Below are positions 46,936-56,199 of a stretch of DNA of 64,000 nucleotides, piece by piece (the stretch's first letter is position 1; every line of letters begins with the position of its first letter). This DNA is from Bradyrhizobium diazoefficiens (GTDB taxonomy: Bacteria; Pseudomonadota; Alphaproteobacteria; Rhizobiales; Xanthobacteraceae). A program made the translations under genes and the position numbers. The notes beneath the pieces were generated by a model that did not search any database, had not been told where the DNA came from, and was given only the letters and a program-made list of their open reading frames with translations. The stretch lies in the NCBI RefSeq assembly GCF_016616885.1, contig NZ_CP067102.1, positions 7,530,501 to 7,594,500 on the forward strand, written 5' to 3'.

Positions 46936-49900
46936 TCATCGAGCCAATTCGTCGAGCAAGGCCTTGGCCTGCTTCAGGTCGGGCGTATCAAAGCCTTCGG
47001 TGAACCAGTCATAGACCGGTGCGAGCAGAGCGCGGGCCTCAGGGTGCTTGCCCTGATCGCGCCAGAGTTGAGTGAGACTGATCGCGGCCCGCAGCTCGAA
47101 TGACTTGGCGCTCTGGCCCTGTGCAACGTGGAGCGCGGTTTGCAAATAGGCCTCGACCTCATCCGGTGAAGCACCACGAATGCGCTGCAATTCGCCACCG
47201 AGGCATGCAAGTTCTGCCTCCCACATGTGCTCATCATTGCGTGCAGCGAGGTCCTTTGCTTCAGCGAGGGCAACGAGACCCTTGTCGCCGTCACCCAGTT
47301 GCAGGTACGTCGCCGCCAGCATGCACAAGTACCGAACCTCGTACCAACTGGCTCCGAGCCGGTTCCGCTCGTTCAGACTCTGGCGCATGAGCGTCAAGCC
47401 ACTCTCCACGTTGCCTTCCCGTGCCATGGCCCAGCCCCGCAGGATGAGTCCGCTCAACCGCCAGTAGTTCAAGCTGTGTTGATCGGCGAGGTCGATGATA
47501 GCGTCCGCGTGTGCACGCGCAGCCGCCACATCCCCCATCAGCTCCGCAGGCGCCGCCCCGCCATAGACCGCCACGTGGGCGGTAAGGTTCGTCTGGTTCA
47601 ACTCCACAGCGTACTCAAACGCCGTGCGGCTCGCCCTCTGCGCCTGCTCGGGGTAGCCAAGGATCCAAAGCACAATCGCCAAGTAGGGTAACGCAGAAGC
47701 CTTCGGGTCATGGACATAGTACACAGGCGGCGGCCGATGCGCCTTCGGCTCATAGCGACTCAGGATCGTCTCGAACTCGGAGCGGGCCTTACGAAAGTCA
47801 CCGGCGTGCATGGCCGTGAGAGCCGCCAAACGATGCGCCGCCAATTCCAGTGTCATGTCCCCGGTGCGCTCGGCGGCGCTACGCGCCTCGACCGCCAGGC
47901 TCTGCATGGCGCCGTAGTCGCCTCTTACAAAATGGAAACTGAACTTGCCGCTGAGCGTGGCGAACAAGGCATCCGCGTCGTCAAGTTCCTTGCAGAGCGC
48001 GTAAGCCCTGTCGAACGCAGTGCCGAGCTGCGGAGCCGTGTATCCGTGAATGGCGATCAGCGGACCCCCGATTGCCGTCTGCAGCGCGAGTTCCTGGCGA
48101 TCCCGCTCCGGCCCTTCTCGACAGGACTTGAGCGCCTCTAGCCCGCTTGTGAGATGAGTGATCGCTTCGAGATTGGCGGAACGCCCCGCGGCGTTCCGGC
48201 CGGCCCGTAGCCAATAGCCGACGGCCCTGTCCGCCAGCCCAGCCTCGGTGAGATGCGAAGCAATCGTCTCCGGCTCCGCCTCCGCACGGGCTGGATGAAG
48301 CTCTTCGAGAGCAGCGGCGATACGAGCATGGATCTGCTGCCGCTTGCTCCTCAAGAGGCTCTCGTGCGCGATGTCCTGTACCAGCGCATGTTTGAAGCTG
48401 TACCCAATATCCGGCGGAATTCCATGCCGGAATATGAGCTCCGCCTCCAACAGTTCATTGAGAGCAAGCTGGAGGGCATCCTCATCGAGCGGAGCTACTG
48501 CTTTCAGAAGGTCGCGTCCGAACTCTCGCCCAATGCAGGCTGCGATCTGGGCGACTTCCTTCACAGGTGCCAACCGGTCCAGACGAGCCATCAGCGAGTC
48601 CTTGAGCGTTGTCGGGATCGCCAGCGGCGGTAACGGACCTATCAGTTCATAGCAGTTGCCCCGCTCTCTAAGGAGCCCGGATTCGAGGACGGTCTTAGTC
48701 AGTTCCTCGACGAACAACGGCACGCCATCCGTCTTGGCCAAAATCTGCTCAAGCACCTCCTGTGGAAGCAATCTGCCGCCGGTTATCCGGTCGACCACGG
48801 CCGCGCCTTGCCTGCGTCCCAGCCGGCTCAAAAAGAGTGCTGTCACGTGTCCATGTCCCGTCCAGCGCGGAACGAATTCCGGTCGGAAGGTAATAATCAT
48901 GAGGACCGGGAGCCGCTGCACCTCGTCAACAGCCCGGTCGAGGAGTTCGAGCATGGTGGGGTCGGCCCAGTGGACATCCTCGTAAATGGCAAGCAGAGGC
49001 CGTCTTGCCGCCAGGCCTCGTACCTGCTCCAAAAGAGCCTGAAACGTTCGCTCCTTCTTCTGGTGTGGACCGAGCTTCAGTGGCGGGTAGCGCTCGCCTG
49101 TCGGGATTGCCAACAGGTCCGCGAGAACGGGTGCGCTCTCATGCGCGTCGTCCGTCGCAAGAGCGAGCATTGCCTCGAGCTTATCGAGCTGCTCTTCGGG
49201 AAGGTCCTCCCGCCGAATTCCCGCTGCTCGTTCAAGGAGCCCAATGACAGGGTATAGGGCGCTGTTGGTATGGAATGGCGAACAGAAATGGCTCAGGGGT
49301 GTGTGCGGAACGCCCGCGAGCCGGTCGCGCAGGGCCCGCAGGAGGCGGGATTTGCCGATGCCTGGTTCGCCGCCAAGCAGGACGATCTGTCCCTCTCGCT
49401 CTTTCGCCCGCTCCCAGCGATCCAAGAGAAGTGCGAGTTCCTGGTCGCGCCCGACCAGCGCAGTTGTCGACACCCCGTGCTGTGCGTCGAATCGACTCTC
49501 CGCCGCACTCTCACCGATCACCAGCCAGGCTTGCACTGGGCCAGGGAAACCTTTTAGAGGCACTGTGCCGAGGTCATGGTACATGAAGGCTTCGCCAATT
49601 AGATGGCGCGTTGACTCGGCGATCACGACGCTGCCTGGCTCGGCGAGCCCTTGCAATCGCGCGGCCAGGTTCGGGGTCTCACCGATGACCGCACGCTCGC
49701 GGGCCTCGCCTTCGCCAATCAGTTCGCCGACGACCACCAGGCCGGTTGCGATGCCGACGCGAGCGGCAAGCGCTGCACCAGCGGGCTCGGCAAGGGCCGC
49801 GACCGCCTTAGTCACCCGCATGCCGGCGCGAACGGCACGCTCCGCCTCGTCTTCATGGGCCCGCGGCCAGCCGAAGTACGCGAGCACGCCGTCGCCCAGG

Positions 49901-50304
49901 AATTTGGCTATATGGCCTTCGAACCGGGTGATCTCGCCTGCCACGGTGTTCTGGTAGGCCTGCATGAGGTCTCGCACTTCCTCAGGGTCGCGCCCCGAGG
50001 CGAGCGCGGTCGAGCCGACCAGATCGACAAACATGACGGTGAGTTGCCGACGGTCAGCATCCGACGGGAGTGCTACCTTCCGCTCTATAGCCGACGCGCG
50101 AGCCTCAACAGGGACGGGAGCATGCGATGAACCGTGTGCGTAAATCGCTTTCAGCACCGTCTTACGCGGGCCGAGTGGCAAGCCAAGTTCCCGCAGGTCG
50201 CCGTCGGTCAGCTCTGACAGGATCTCGGGCGTGACTTCGGCATCCTGGAAGGCCTGTGTGTAGCGTTCCAGCCCAAGGCCACGAAGCCATTCCGCGATAT
50301 CCAC
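46936..50304 (-). CDS. SAM domain / class III nucleotidyl cyclase / AAA ATPase / TPR multidomain protein
   Basis: A 1122-residue signalling protein. Residues about 1-57 form a SAM (sterile alpha motif) domain (MDIAEWLRGLGLERYTQAF). A class III adenylate/guanylate cyclase follows at about 85-265, with both metal aspartates kept (VMFVDLVGSTAL, KFLGDGVLAYFGWP). An AAA/STAND ATPase follows, with Walker A GGEPGIGKSRLL near 313 and AIYEDVHWADPTML near 428. The C-terminal half is a helical TPR-like array. Such proteins are abundant in rhizobia; their inputs are unknown. It follows the NTF2-like gene by 43 bp. Confidence 0.9.
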   Translation of the reverse strand: MDIAEWLRGLGLERYTQAFQDAEVTPEILSELTDGDLRELGLPLGPRKTVLKAIYAHGSSHAPVPVEARASAIERKVALPSDADRRQLTVMFVDLVGSTALASGRDPEEVRDLMQAYQNTVAGEITRFEGHIAKFLGDGVLAYFGWPRAHEDEAERAVRAGMRVTKAVAALAEPAGAALAARVGIATGLVVVGELIGEGEARERAVIGETPNLAARLQGLAEPGSVVIAESTRHLIGEAFMYHDLGTVPLKGFPGPVQAWLVIGESAAESRFDAQHGVSTTALVGRDQELALLLDRWERAKEREGQIVLLGGEPGIGKSRLLRALRDRLAGVPHTPLSHFCSPFHTNSALYPVIGLLERAAGIRREDLPEEQLDKLEAMLALATDDAHESAPVLADLLAIPTGERYPPLKLGPHQKKERTFQALLEQVRGLAARRPLLAIYEDVHWADPTMLELLDRAVDEVQRLPVLMIITFRPEFVPRWTGHGHVTALFLSRLGRRQGAAVVDRITGGRLLPQEVLEQILAKTDGVPLFVEELTKTVLESGLLRERGNCYELIGPLPPLAIPTTLKDSLMARLDRLAPVKEVAQIAACIGREFGRDLLKAVAPLDEDALQLALNELLEAELIFRHGIPPDIGYSFKHALVQDIAHESLLRSKRQQIHARIAAALEELHPARAEAEPETIASHLTEAGLADRAVGYWLRAGRNAAGRSANLEAITHLTSGLEALKSCREGPERDRQELALQTAIGGPLIAIHGYTAPQLGTAFDRAYALCKELDDADALFATLSGKFSFHFVRGDYGAMQSLAVEARSAAERTGDMTLELAAHRLAALTAMHAGDFRKARSEFETILSRYEPKAHRPPPVYYVHDPKASALPYLAIVLWILGYPEQAQRASRTAFEYAVELNQTNLTAHVAVYGGAAPAELMGDVAAARAHADAIIDLADQHSLNYWRLSGLILRGWAMAREGNVESGLTLMRQSLNERNRLGASWYEVRYLCMLAATYLQLGDGDKGLVALAEAKDLAARNDEHMWEAELACLGGELQRIRGASPDEVEAYLQTALHVAQGQSAKSFELRAAISLTQLWRDQGKHPEARALLAPVYDWFTEGFDTPDLKQAKALLDELAR

Positions 50305-50347
50305 GCGAAGTCTCCTCGCGAGGCGTCAGGCGGCACATACGGCCAGC

Positions 50348-50788
50348 TCAGTTGAAGGTATGCAACCTCAGCTTCAGCGAACCGTCCGCCTGACGCTCGA
50401 ACACGTGGGTGGCGATGCCAGAGAAGTTCGCGGGCTTGCCATCCTTGTCCTTGCCTTTGGCGCTCCAGTTTGCCGTGCCATAGACGACCTTGTCATCGCC
50501 ACCCGCGTCGATCAGCTCGAGTTTGTGGTCCGTTACGCCGTTGGCGTAGAACCCGGCGAAAAACTTCTCGATCGCCGCCGGACCCGACGCCACCTCGTGG
50601 GTTGGCGGTAACACCTTCGCGTTCGGCAAATATAAGGCGACAACGGCCTTCGCGTCGCCCTTGTTGTACGTCGCATCAAATGTTGCGTAAGCCGCCGAGA
50701 CATCGTGCTGGGGATCACCGGCGAGGGACCTTACCGGCGCGACTGTGAGCAAACAAAGAGCGAATGCCGCTGCATAAATCGAGCGCAT
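50348..50788 (-). CDS. Exported NTF2-like protein (DUF4440/SgcJ type)
   Basis: A 146-residue protein with a signal peptide (SIYAAAFALCLLTVAPVRSLA) and a cone-shaped NTF2-like fold: YATFDATYNKGDAKAVVALYLPNAKVLPPTHEVASGPAAIEKFFAGF. Likely periplasmic; ligand or reaction unknown. It precedes the cyclase gene on the same strand and may be co-transcribed. Confidence 0.85.
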   Translation of the reverse strand: MRSIYAAAFALCLLTVAPVRSLAGDPQHDVSAAYATFDATYNKGDAKAVVALYLPNAKVLPPTHEVASGPAAIEKFFAGFYANGVTDHKLELIDAGGDDKVVYGTANWSAKGKDKDGKPANFSGIATHVFERQADGSLKLRLHTFN

Positions 50789-51234
50789 GAATCCTCCCTT
50801 TTAGATTTGCTTTTGTAAGGGTGTGAAATTTACCACCACGGTGGTGCACCGTAAAGGGCGGGCTCAATTGGGCATCGGATCGACGCTCTGCAAGGTCGCG
50901 GGCGCGACCTTTCTATCTGGGGTTTCGTTCGGATCGACAAGCACCGATAGCGATTGTTCCCAATGACATGGGACTGCAAAGCGCCCGCCGCTATTGGCAC
51001 CTCGCGTCGGGCGGCGAGTGGGAAATGTTACTCGATCCAGCTCGGCATTTTTCAGGTTCGATGTTGCAATGGATCATATGTGTCGATCTGGCCGCGTCTG
51101 CGTATGTCCGGTCGGGCCTCGGCTGCTGACGTGCAGGATGCCGCCGCGATCTTTGCATTCGGGCAATTCCGAGATACGGCGCTTGCGATTTGCGGTCATT
51201 GGTGCAACCTTAACGGGTCGATTGGGGAGGCTCG
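50789..51234. other. Intergenic region between NTF2-like and beta-lactamase-like genes
   Basis: No gene is supported in these 446 bases. A 13-bp palindrome CACCAC-G-GTGGTG at 50834-50846 lies 46 bases before the NTF2-like start and could be an operator. A stem aaggtcg/cgacctt lies near 50889-50910. The right end carries the ggggagg ribosome site of the next gene. Confidence 0.5.
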
Positions 51235-52965
51235 ATGCTGGCCAGGATTGCGGCGGTCGCTGTTGCAGTGCTTTGTCTTTTGGTACCTCGTGCCGGTGGC
51301 GCCCAGACGGAGGCCAAGACCTCCGCTGCACCCGAAGAAGTTATGGCGCACGCCGTCGATCAGCTATTTGCTCATTGGGCTGGGCCGGCCTCACCCGGCG
51401 CTTCCATTGCCGTCATTCAGAACGGTAAGATTATCTACAGCCACGGCTATGGCGCGGCCAATCTTGAGTATGGGGTGCCTAATACGCCGGCGACCGTATT
51501 CCACCTGGCTTCGGTCTCCAAACAGTTTACCGCCTTCGCGATCTATCTCCTCGCTCACGACGGAAAATTGTCTCTGGATGACGACGTTCGCAAGTATGTT
51601 CCGAAGTTGCACGACTTCGGCAAGTTGATAACGATCCGCCAGCTGCTTCATCACACCAGCGGTGTTCGAGACCAGTGGAATCTTCTGGCGCTCGCAGGAT
51701 GGCGGCTCGACGACGAAATCACGGACGATGATGTCGCGCGCCTGCTGTTTCAACAGACCGAGTTGAACTTCGCGCCGGGCGATCAATTCCTCTATAGCAA
51801 CAGCGGCTACACGCTGCTCGCGATGGTCGTGAAACAAGTGTCCGGCAAAACGCTGCCGGAGTTCGCGAAGGAGCGCATCTTCGACCCTCTGGGGATGTCT
51901 CACACGCACTTCCAGGACAAATACGGCGTCGTCGCCAACGACCGGGCCTATTCCTACGGGCGACAGCCGGACGGCAAATACCAATATATTGCGCTGACCT
52001 ATTCGACAGTCGGGCCTTCAAGCCTGTTTTCAACGGTCGGCGACCTGGCGCGTTGGGATGAGAACTTCTACACCGGTGAAGTCGGTGGGCTGCCGCTACT
52101 CGCCGAGATGCAGCAGAAGGGTAAGCTCAACGACGGCAAGGACATCAACTACGCGTCTGGCCTGTTCATCGGAAAGTATCGCGGGCTCAGGACGGTTGAG
52201 CATGCCGGCGGCGATGCCGCATACCGGACCAACATCCTCAGATTTCCAGACCAGCATTTCTCGGTCGTGGTACTGGCAAACGCGGGAGACATGAATCCAG
52301 CAGCGCTCTCATTCAGGATCGCCGACACCTATCTCAAGGAGCTGCTCAAGCCTGCGCCTGACAAGCCAGCCCTTGACGACAAGCCGGAAGTCACGGTCGA
52401 CCCCAGGATTCTCGATGCCTACGTTGGCGACTATGAACTCAGACCGGGGTTCGTCATTTCCATCAGCAAGGACAATGACCATCTCGTCACGCGCGCGACC
52501 GGCCAGCCATCGTTTCCAATGTATGCGGTCTCCAACACCGCTTTCCGCCTGAGGGTGGTTCCCGCCGAAGTCGTCTTCGAGGACGTCGCGCAAGGCGGAA
52601 CGGCTCAGAACGCGGTTCTGCACCAGAACGGCGCCAATCTTCCTCTGAAGCGGATCAACATCGTCAAGCCGGCGGCGGACCGGCTCAAGGCGTACGAGGG
52701 CCATTACTATAGCGCAGAACTCGGCGTCATCTATGACGTATTCGTTCGCGAGAACGGACTGATGGTGCACTATCCGCGGGGAGAGCTCGATCTGCAGCCT
52801 GTCGGGACTGATGCGTTCACGACGGGCTTTCCGATCGGAAATCTGAAGTTCGCGTGCGCGAACGATGGCAAGTGCAATGCACTGTCGATCGATGATGGCC
52901 GCGTCAAGCAGCTGCGATTCGACAGGATCTCGCTCGATCCGATCGGCTCGAAATCGTTGCAATGA
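51235..52965 (+). CDS. Serine hydrolase, class C beta-lactamase / penicillin-binding-protein family
   Basis: A 576-residue exported enzyme. Signal peptide (RIAAVAVAVLCLLVPRAGGA); catalytic SVSK near residue 98 (SxxK), YSNSGY near 181 (YxN), and HAGG near 321 (the KTG-equivalent HxG). The C-terminal 200 residues form a lipocalin-like accessory domain often fused to such esterases and peptidases. D-amino peptidase or esterase action is likelier than antibiotic resistance. A ggggagg site precedes the ATG. Confidence 0.9.
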   Translation: MLARIAAVAVAVLCLLVPRAGGAQTEAKTSAAPEEVMAHAVDQLFAHWAGPASPGASIAVIQNGKIIYSHGYGAANLEYGVPNTPATVFHLASVSKQFTAFAIYLLAHDGKLSLDDDVRKYVPKLHDFGKLITIRQLLHHTSGVRDQWNLLALAGWRLDDEITDDDVARLLFQQTELNFAPGDQFLYSNSGYTLLAMVVKQVSGKTLPEFAKERIFDPLGMSHTHFQDKYGVVANDRAYSYGRQPDGKYQYIALTYSTVGPSSLFSTVGDLARWDENFYTGEVGGLPLLAEMQQKGKLNDGKDINYASGLFIGKYRGLRTVEHAGGDAAYRTNILRFPDQHFSVVVLANAGDMNPAALSFRIADTYLKELLKPAPDKPALDDKPEVTVDPRILDAYVGDYELRPGFVISISKDNDHLVTRATGQPSFPMYAVSNTAFRLRVVPAEVVFEDVAQGGTAQNAVLHQNGANLPLKRINIVKPAADRLKAYEGHYYSAELGVIYDVFVRENGLMVHYPRGELDLQPVGTDAFTTGFPIGNLKFACANDGKCNALSIDDGRVKQLRFDRISLDPIGSKSLQ

Positions 52966-53248
52966 TCAGATATGCGCTGCCTGGAATGCAGGCGGGAAAC
53001 GAGCGCTTGGACCGACATTGGAGATTTGCCCGCAGGGCAGCAATGTCAGCCAGTTCGCGCGTCAGCAATGAATGCCGGATCGAGACCGTACGGATCCCGC
53101 GATCCTTGCTGCTGTCGATCTGCCACAAGGCCGAGGACCGGCTGGGCGTGGTTCTCGACGGTCAAGCTCCGATCGGTTCGGCGTCACTCCATCGGACATG
53201 CGCGGTGAGGGTCTCGCAAACCAGACCGATCATAACTAGATCGCCGTC

Positions 53249-54271
53249 ATGAAAAAGATCGGATTCCTGTCCTTCGGACACTGGACACCCTCGCCGCAAT
53301 CGCAGACCTGCTCGGCGGCAGACACGCTGCTGCAATCGATCGAGCTTGCTGTGGCGGCGGAACAGCTCGGATTGGACGGCGCCTATTTCCGCGTGCATCA
53401 TTTCGCGCGCCAGCTCGCCTCACCCTTCCCGCTGCTCGCCGCGGTCGGCGCCAGGACCAGCACAATCGAGATCGGCACGGCCGTGATCGACATGCGCTAC
53501 GAGAACCCGCTTTACATGGCGGAGGATGCGGGTTCTGCCGATCTCATCGCCGGCGGACGGCTGCAGCTCGGCATCAGCCGCGGCTCGCCAGAGCAGGTGA
53601 TCGATGGCTGGCGCTATTTTGGTTATCGGCCGGCCGAGGGCCAGAGTGACGCCGAGATGGGCCGGCGCCACGCGGAAGTCTTCCTCGACCTCCTGCGGGG
53701 CGAGGGTTTTGCCGAGCCCAATCCGCAGCCGATGTTCCCCAACCCGCCCGGCCTATTGCGCCTGGAGCCGCACGCCGCGGGCCTGCGCGAACGCATCTGG
53801 TGGGGCGCCGGCTCGAACGCAACCGCAGTATGGGCGGCAAAGCTCGGCATGAATTTGCAGAGCTCGACGCTGAAGAGCGACGAGACCGGCGAAGCCTTTC
53901 ACGTGCAGCAGGCCGCCCAGATCCGTAGCTTTCGCGCGGCGTGGAAGGAAGCCGGCCATACCCGCGAACCTCGCGTCTCCGTCAGCCGCAGCATCTTTGC
54001 GCTGATCGACGACCGCGACCGCGCCTATTTCGGCGGCGAGCGCGGAGGCGAGGACCAGATCGGCTTCATCGACCCGCGCACGCGCGCCATCTTCGGCCGC
54101 TCCTATGCCGCCGAGCCGGATGCATTGATCGAGCAGTTGCGGCAGGACGAGGCGATCGCCGAGGCCGATACGTTGCTGCTGACGATCCCCAACCAGCTCG
54201 GGGTGGACTATTGCGCGCATGCGATCGAGGCGATCTTGAAGCACGTGGCCCCGGCGCTGGGGTGGCGGTAA
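53249..54271 (+). CDS. LLM-class (luciferase-like) flavin-dependent oxidoreductase
   Basis: A 340-residue TIM-barrel monooxygenase-type protein that uses reduced FMN or F420. KIGFLSFGHW at the start, AEQLGLDGAYFRVHHFARQLASPFPLLAAVGARTSTIEIGTAVIDMRYENPLYMAEDAGSADLIAGGRLQLGISRGSPEQVI, and the C-terminal LLTIPNQLG are typical. Substrate unknown. The 283-bp gap upstream shows no clear gene. Confidence 0.9.
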   Translation: MKKIGFLSFGHWTPSPQSQTCSAADTLLQSIELAVAAEQLGLDGAYFRVHHFARQLASPFPLLAAVGARTSTIEIGTAVIDMRYENPLYMAEDAGSADLIAGGRLQLGISRGSPEQVIDGWRYFGYRPAEGQSDAEMGRRHAEVFLDLLRGEGFAEPNPQPMFPNPPGLLRLEPHAAGLRERIWWGAGSNATAVWAAKLGMNLQSSTLKSDETGEAFHVQQAAQIRSFRAAWKEAGHTREPRVSVSRSIFALIDDRDRAYFGGERGGEDQIGFIDPRTRAIFGRSYAAEPDALIEQLRQDEAIAEADTLLLTIPNQLGVDYCAHAIEAILKHVAPALGWR

Positions 54272-54399
54272 CGCTGCAAGCCGATCATCAATGAAGGGGC
54301 GGCGCTAGGGCGCTACCTCTAGCGATCGCGCGGATGGCCGATGTCGTGCTATCCTCGTCTTCCTGACGGCGAGCTTGCCGCCATTCGCCGGATTGCGCG

Positions 54400-54798
54400 A
54401 TGAATCAGCATCTGTCCCTCGTCAGTCTCGTGGTCGCGGACTATGACGAAGCGATCGCCTTCTTCACGGGCGCTCTGAATTTTGAGCTTTGCGAGGACAC
54501 GCCGCTCGGCGGCGGCAAGCGCTGGGTGGTCGTGCGACCGCCGGGCAGTTCAGGCTGCGGCCTGCTGCTCGCGAAGGCGGACGGCCCGGTTCAAGCGGCA
54601 CGCATCGGCGACCAGACCGGAGGACGCGTCTTCCTGTTCCTGGAGACGGATAATTTCGAGCGCGATCATGCGCGCATGATCGCCGCCGGCGTCCGTTTCG
54701 TTCGGCCGCCACGGCAGGAGGCCTATGGCGTCGTGGCGGTGTTCGAGGATCTCTGTGGCAACCGCTGGGACTTGATCCAGTCGATCAAGCGCAGTTGA
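54400..54798 (+). CDS. VOC-family (glyoxalase/bleomycin-resistance-like) protein
   Basis: A 132-residue protein with the paired beta-alpha-beta folds of the VOC superfamily: VVADYDEAIAFFTGALNFEL at the start and RQEAYGVVAVFEDLCGNRWDLIQ at the end, carrying the metal-site glutamate. Its substrate cannot be inferred. Confidence 0.88.
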   Translation: MNQHLSLVSLVVADYDEAIAFFTGALNFELCEDTPLGGGKRWVVVRPPGSSGCGLLLAKADGPVQAARIGDQTGGRVFLFLETDNFERDHARMIAAGVRFVRPPRQEAYGVVAVFEDLCGNRWDLIQSIKRS

Positions 54799-54865
54799 CG
54801 CACGCGCGGCCGCGGGAGAGGGCTATCGCATATGGCATCTTGCACGACCTGAGCGCACGCCTCGC

Positions 54866-54989
54866 CCTTCGAGACGACCGCTTCGCGGTCTCCTCAGGAT
54901 GAGGCTAAGGAGCATCGGTGCGCGTCAAATCCACGGCCGCGCACTCGATCCTCATCCTGAGGGCCCGCCAAAGGCGGGCGTCTCGAAGG
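54866..54989. repeat. REP-type inverted repeat pair (REPIN-like)
   Basis: Left unit ccttcgagacg...cctcaggatgagg (54866-54903) and right unit cctcatcctgagg...cgtctcgaagg (54950-54989) are inverted copies, each with its own inner stem (gaccgcttcgcggtc; cccgccaaaggcggg). The cctcatcctgagg / cgtctcgaagg units are, from memory, common between genes in Bradyrhizobium and Rhodopseudomonas. Confidence 0.7.
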
Positions 54990-55154
54990 ATGACCACAGG
55001 GGAACCGGTCCCAGATGCGATTGCCCTGGATCTGCTGATGCAGCGCCACGGCCGTGGGCACCGTCGGCACCGTGGCGAAATTGACCGTGCCGGTATGCAC
55101 CCGCGAGCGGATGTCGGTCTCCGCAAAATCCTTGTCGCCGAGCGCCTCCTGCAT

Positions 55155-55174
55155 ATATCTCAAAATTGAGATAT
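55155..55174. promoter_or_regulatory. Operator-like palindrome before the XRE gene
   Basis: ATATCTCAA-AA-TTGAGATAT, perfect 9-base arms, 22 bases before the XRE start. It is probably bound by the XRE protein itself. Confidence 0.65.
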
Positions 55175-55196
55175 TCGCTATTGGAAAGGAAATGAC

Positions 55197-55478
55197 ATGA
55201 CAATCCCGTTCGAGAAGCTCAAGGCTCGCCTTCTGACCAATCCGAAGGTGAAGACCGAATACGATGCGCTCACTCCAGAATTCGAGATCGCCGCGGAATT
55301 GCTCAGGGCTCGCGTGAGAGCTGGCTTCTCACAGTCCGAGCTGGCCGACCGCATGGGCACCAGCCAATCCACGATCGCCCGACTTGAGAGCGGACAGACA
55401 CTGCCGAGCACAAAGACACTTTTGCGCTATGCCGAGGCGACCGGCAGCAAATTCCGCGTGCGGCTATCGGCGGCCTGA
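55197..55478 (+). CDS. XRE-family antitoxin-like regulator (HigA type), orphan
   Basis: A 93-residue protein with a helix-turn-helix at residues about 40-75 (AGFSQSELADRMGTSQSTIARLESGQTLPSTKTLLRYAEA). The N-terminal FEKLKARLLTNPKVKTEYDALTPEFEIAAELL is typical of antitoxins of HigBA-like modules. No RelE/HigB toxin gene adjoins it on either side, so it appears to be an orphan regulator. Confidence 0.88.
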   Translation: MTIPFEKLKARLLTNPKVKTEYDALTPEFEIAAELLRARVRAGFSQSELADRMGTSQSTIARLESGQTLPSTKTLLRYAEATGSKFRVRLSAA

Positions 55479-55500
55479 CGCAGCATTTCACGCGATGCCC

Positions 55501-56097
55501 TCACCCCGCCTTCACGCTCGCATCGATCAGCAGCTTCGCCGCGGCGAGCGCCGACTGCGCCGGGCCGTCTTCGGACTGCTGGCCGGTGACGTAGATGCCT
55601 TCGATCAGCAGCAGCAGGGCGTCGCCGAGCACATTCGGCTGACGCGCGCCCATGGCGGCTGCGAGTTCGCGCAGGCGCTTGCGGAAGACCTTCTTGTGCG
55701 CTTCGGCAACTTGCCGCGCAGGATTGTCGCGTGACGGATATTCCACCGCGGCGTTGCTGAGACCGCAGCCGCGATAGCCCTTGGCGACGGCGCGCGGTGC
55801 GAGCTGGCTGATATAGGCAAGCACGTGATCGCGTGCATTGCCGTAGGTCTTGCCGCCGGGGCGTTCGAAACTTTCCCAGAAGCTCAGATCGTAGTCGCGC
55901 AAATAGGCGGCGGCGAGATCGTCCTTGGAGGCAAAGCTGCGATAGAGGCTGGGTTTTGTCACGCCGGCGCGATCCACCACCTCGTCAACGCCGACGGCAC
56001 GGATGCCCTCGCGGTAGAACAGCTCGCTGGCGGATGCACGAATCCGGTCGGCGGCCCGAAGGGGCGCGTCTGCGGGTTTTTCTGCTTTTTTCGGCAT
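55501..56097 (-). CDS. TetR-family transcriptional regulator
   Basis: A 198-residue repressor. The DNA-binding domain is RIRASASELFYREGIRAVGVDEVVDRAGVTKPSLYRSFASKDDLAAAYL. It is divergent from an MFS gene with a long inverted repeat between them, so it most likely represses that transporter and itself. Start 56097 (MPKKAEKPAD) is chosen; upstream in-frame codons lie in the operator. Confidence 0.92.
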   Translation of the reverse strand: MPKKAEKPADAPLRAADRIRASASELFYREGIRAVGVDEVVDRAGVTKPSLYRSFASKDDLAAAYLRDYDLSFWESFERPGGKTYGNARDHVLAYISQLAPRAVAKGYRGCGLSNAAVEYPSRDNPARQVAEAHKKVFRKRLRELAAAMGARQPNVLGDALLLLIEGIYVTGQQSEDGPAQSALAAAKLLIDASVKAG

Positions 56098-56147
56098 CTG
56101 GCTTCGTTCGATCTTCGGCGTGGATTTGGGTTTTTGGCTTGACAATG

Positions 56148-56198
56148 TTACTAACCGGTACGTATTACTGCCGCATCGCAATACGTACCGGTAAGTAA
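56148..56198. promoter_or_regulatory. TetR operator: 19-bp inverted repeat between TetR and MFS genes
   Basis: Arms ttactaaccggtacgtatt (56148-56166) and aatacgtaccggtaagtaa (56180-56198) match as inverted repeats at 18 of 19 positions, with 13 bases between. The MFS ATG is at 56200, one base after the right arm, so binding would block both promoters and the MFS ribosome site. Confidence 0.75.
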
Positions 56199-56199
56199 C

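Larger units (their letters stand above)
54799..55196. other. Gene-free region with repeat pair, possible gene remnant and operator
   Basis: These 398 bases hold an inverted repeat pair (54866-54989), a minus-strand stretch (about 55003-55145) that reads like a gene fragment with strongly GC-biased third positions (ALGDKDFAETDIRSRVHTG, then ALHQQIQGNRIWDRF) and runs into the repeat, and the XRE palindrome at 55155-55174. Confidence 0.5.

Noticed and set aside
51235..52965. Antibiotic-resistance beta-lactamase
   Set aside because: The SxxK, YxN and HxG motifs also fit esterases and D-peptidases, and the C-terminal accessory domain is typical of those; resistance cannot be claimed.
55197..55478. 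Toxin-antitoxin pair
   Set aside because: Only an antitoxin-like gene is present; no RelE/HigB-like frame was found in the adjacent 300 bp on either side.
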